From NCBI GenBank assembly GCA_013204985.1, contig JABMLG010000006.1, positions 186,001-250,000 of the forward strand: a stretch of 64,000 nt of DNA. The letters are read 5' to 3'. Each line of letters begins with the position of its first letter. Within the stretch, counting starts at the first letter, position 1. The position numbers were made by a program, and so were the translations under genes. The DNA comes from Microbacteriaceae bacterium VKM Ac-2855. GTDB taxonomy: Bacteria > Actinomycetota > Actinomycetes > Actinomycetales > Microbacteriaceae. Under the pieces are notes generated by a model that saw nothing but the letters and a program-made list of their open reading frames with translations, was not told where the DNA came from and searched no databases. Of this stretch, positions 62,792 through 64,000 are shown in pieces.

Positions 62792-63538
62792 ATGAGCGAG
62801 TTCACCAAGGCCCCCGGGCTTGTCCTGCTGCCGGCGATCGATGTCGCCGACGGCAAGGCCGTGCGCCTGACGCAGGGCGAGGCCGGAACCGAGACGAACT
62901 ACGGCGACCCCACGGATGCTGCGGCCGATTGGGCCGAGCAGGGCGCCGAGTGGATCCACCTCGTCGACCTCGACGCCGCGTTCGGCCGTGGCGACAATCA
63001 CGCGATCATGAAGAAGGTCATCCGTCAGATCAGGGGCATCAACGTCGAGCTCTCCGGCGGCATCCGCGACGACCGCAGCCTCGAGTCCGCGCTCAACGCC
63101 GGCGCGAAGCGCATCAACCTCGGCACGGCCGCGTTGGAGAACCCCGAGTGGGCGGCCAGCGTCATCGCCCAGTACGGCGACCAGATCGCGGTCGGACTCG
63201 ACGTTCGTGGCACCACCCTCGCGGCGCGCGGCTGGACCAAGGAGGGCGGCGATCTCTGGCAGGTCCTGGAGCGCCTCGAGGAGGCCGGTTGCACCCGGTA
63301 CGTCGTCACCGACGTCACCAAGGACGGCACGCTGCGGGGCCCGAACATCGAGTTGCTGCAGCAGGTGATGGACCGTACGCACCGCCCGGTGATCGCCTCG
63401 GGCGGGATCGCGACGCTCGATGACATCGCGGCTCTGCGCGACCTGGTGCCGCACGGTCTCGAGGGTGCGATCGTGGGCAAAGCCCTGTACGCCGGCGCGT
63501 TCACCCTCGCCGAGGCCCTGGATGTCGCGTCGGAGTGA
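62792..63538 (+). CDS. priA: Phosphoribosyl isomerase A (HisA/PriA)
   Basis: 248 residues, TIM barrel. Catalytic Asp in [15 protein letters not shown] and second Asp in [16 protein letters not shown]; phosphate loops SGGIRDD and [10 protein letters not shown]. Actinobacterial PriA serves both histidine and tryptophan synthesis when trpF is absent; the residues here fit PriA, but bifunctionality is inferred. Starts 59 bases after hisH. Confidence 0.94.
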   Translation: MSEFTKAPGLVLLPAIDVADGKAVRLTQGEAGTETNYGDPTDAAADWAEQGAEWIHLVDLDAAFGRGDNHAIMKKVIRQIRGINVELSGGIRDDRSLESALNAGAKRINLGTAALENPEWAASVIAQYGDQIAVGLDVRGTTLAARGWTKEGGDLWQVLERLEEAGCTRYVVTDVTKDGTLRGPNIELLQQVMDRTHRPVIASGGIATLDDIAALRDLVPHGLEGAIVGKALYAGAFTLAEALDVASE

Positions 63539-64000
63539 CGCGGGCGCTGCGTTTCCTCCTCATCTGAGCGACTCCGCCGGACAGCCGTGGGCGGGCCGCC
63601 ATTTCGAGGAGAACGCGTCGTCCGTCGATGACGGTTCGGCTCCTGCCGAGCTCGACGCGGCGCTGCGCGCGTTCGCGGCAGGCGCAGTCTCCGCGCGCTC
63701 CGTCGTCGATGCCGCGCGCGATTCCCGTTTCCTCATCCCGCTCGTCGCCCACTCGGGCGAGGAAGGTGAGAACGAGCATGGCGTGCGCATCGACAAGAAG
63801 CAGGAACTCTCGATCGTCACGGTCGCGGGTCCGGATGGGCGCGACGTGCTCCCGGTGTTCACCTCCGTGTCGGCGATGGCGCGGTGGAACCCGAAAGCGC
63901 GTCCCGTGCCGGCCGACGGACGTCGCGTCGCGCTCGCAGCGGCCCACGAGTCGACCGAGGTCGTGGTGATCGACGCGGTGAGCGATCACGAATTCGCCAT
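63522..64000 (+). CDS. SseB family protein, 3' end cut by window
   Basis: About 159 residues are visible, open to the last base. [59 protein letters not shown] and [20 protein letters not shown], then [20 protein letters not shown], are typical SseB N-domain patterns. The ATG at 63522 overlaps the end of priA by 17 bases. SseB-like proteins next to his genes are common in actinobacteria; function is not established. Confidence 0.82.
   Translation, partial: MSRRSDAGAAFPPHLSDSAGQPWAGRHFEENASSVDDGSAPAELDAALRAFAAGAVSARSVVDAARDSRFLIPLVAHSGEEGENEHGVRIDKKQELSIVTVAGPDGRDVLPVFTSVSAMARWNPKARPVPADGRRVALAAAHESTEVVVIDAVSDHEFA

Overview
The window is a high-GC (about 70 %, judged by eye) actinobacterial chromosome segment. 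The protein sequences and gene order (dapB, thyX, dapA-rnj, ftsK-pgsA-cinA-clgR, recA-recX-miaB-miaA-dapF, hflX, lexA, his genes) point to Microbacteriaceae, most likely Microbacterium. This assignment rests on recognition, not on a search. Many genes start without a Shine-Dalgarno sequence, 6 to 8 bases after a TANNNT box, as expected for the leaderless mRNAs common in Actinobacteria.

Left part (1-8.2 kb): the 3' end of a HelD/HelR-type helicase gene, an FKBP isomerase, an emfourin-like inhibitor beside its likely target (a protealysin-like M4 protease), an 810-base gene-free stretch with an 83-bp tandem repeat array of two alternating subtypes, a DUF1353 protein, a flavin/PNPOx-like protein, an MFS exporter, a small membrane protein and rpsO.

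Accessory part (8.2-41 kb): directly behind rpsO sits a visibly lower-GC two-gene unit, an OLD/AAA15-21-type ABC ATPase overlapping a TOPRIM-like protein, with the layout of an antiphage system. Then come two tandem paralogous membrane-anchored proteins of unknown role, an EamA transporter divergent from a LysR regulator, a DUF4397 protein / lipidated class F sortase / ECF sigma factor / anti-sigma factor group, a LysR-MFS divergent pair, and pnp, about 12 kb from rpsO. Behind pnp are an aldo/keto-reductase-like protein and a two-helix membrane protein whose soluble domain closely resembles prokaryotic STING, with no nucleotide cyclase anywhere in the window. Next is an alpha-galactoside utilisation cluster (alpha-glucosidase, two permeases, binding protein, alpha-galactosidase, divergent ROK regulator) that lacks its own ATPase. 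It is followed by a second, more eroded aldo/keto-reductase-like protein, an M16 peptidase, a histidine phosphatase, dapB, TIGR01777, DUF4395/thioredoxin and thyX.

Right part (41-64 kb): a wHTH-DUF559 protein lies between two 80-bp palindrome-ended repeats. After it comes a long conserved housekeeping run: lysine/cell-wall precursor synthesis (dapA, dapF, with dapB upstream), RNA decay (rnj), chromosome segregation (ftsK), phospholipid synthesis (pgsA), proteolysis control (clgR), recombination and SOS (recA with a LexA box, recX, lexA, and a LysM protein placed like mycobacterial ChiZ), tRNA modification (miaB, miaA), the ribosome-associated GTPase hflX, histidine biosynthesis (hisC-hisB-hisH-priA), and the start of an SseB-family gene cut by the window end.

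No rRNA, tRNA, CRISPR array, transposase or integrase was recognised. The observations most worth a second look are the orphan STING-like protein, the ATPase/TOPRIM pair, and the repeat families at 3.6-4.1, 33.3, 36.7 and 41.6/42.8 kb.
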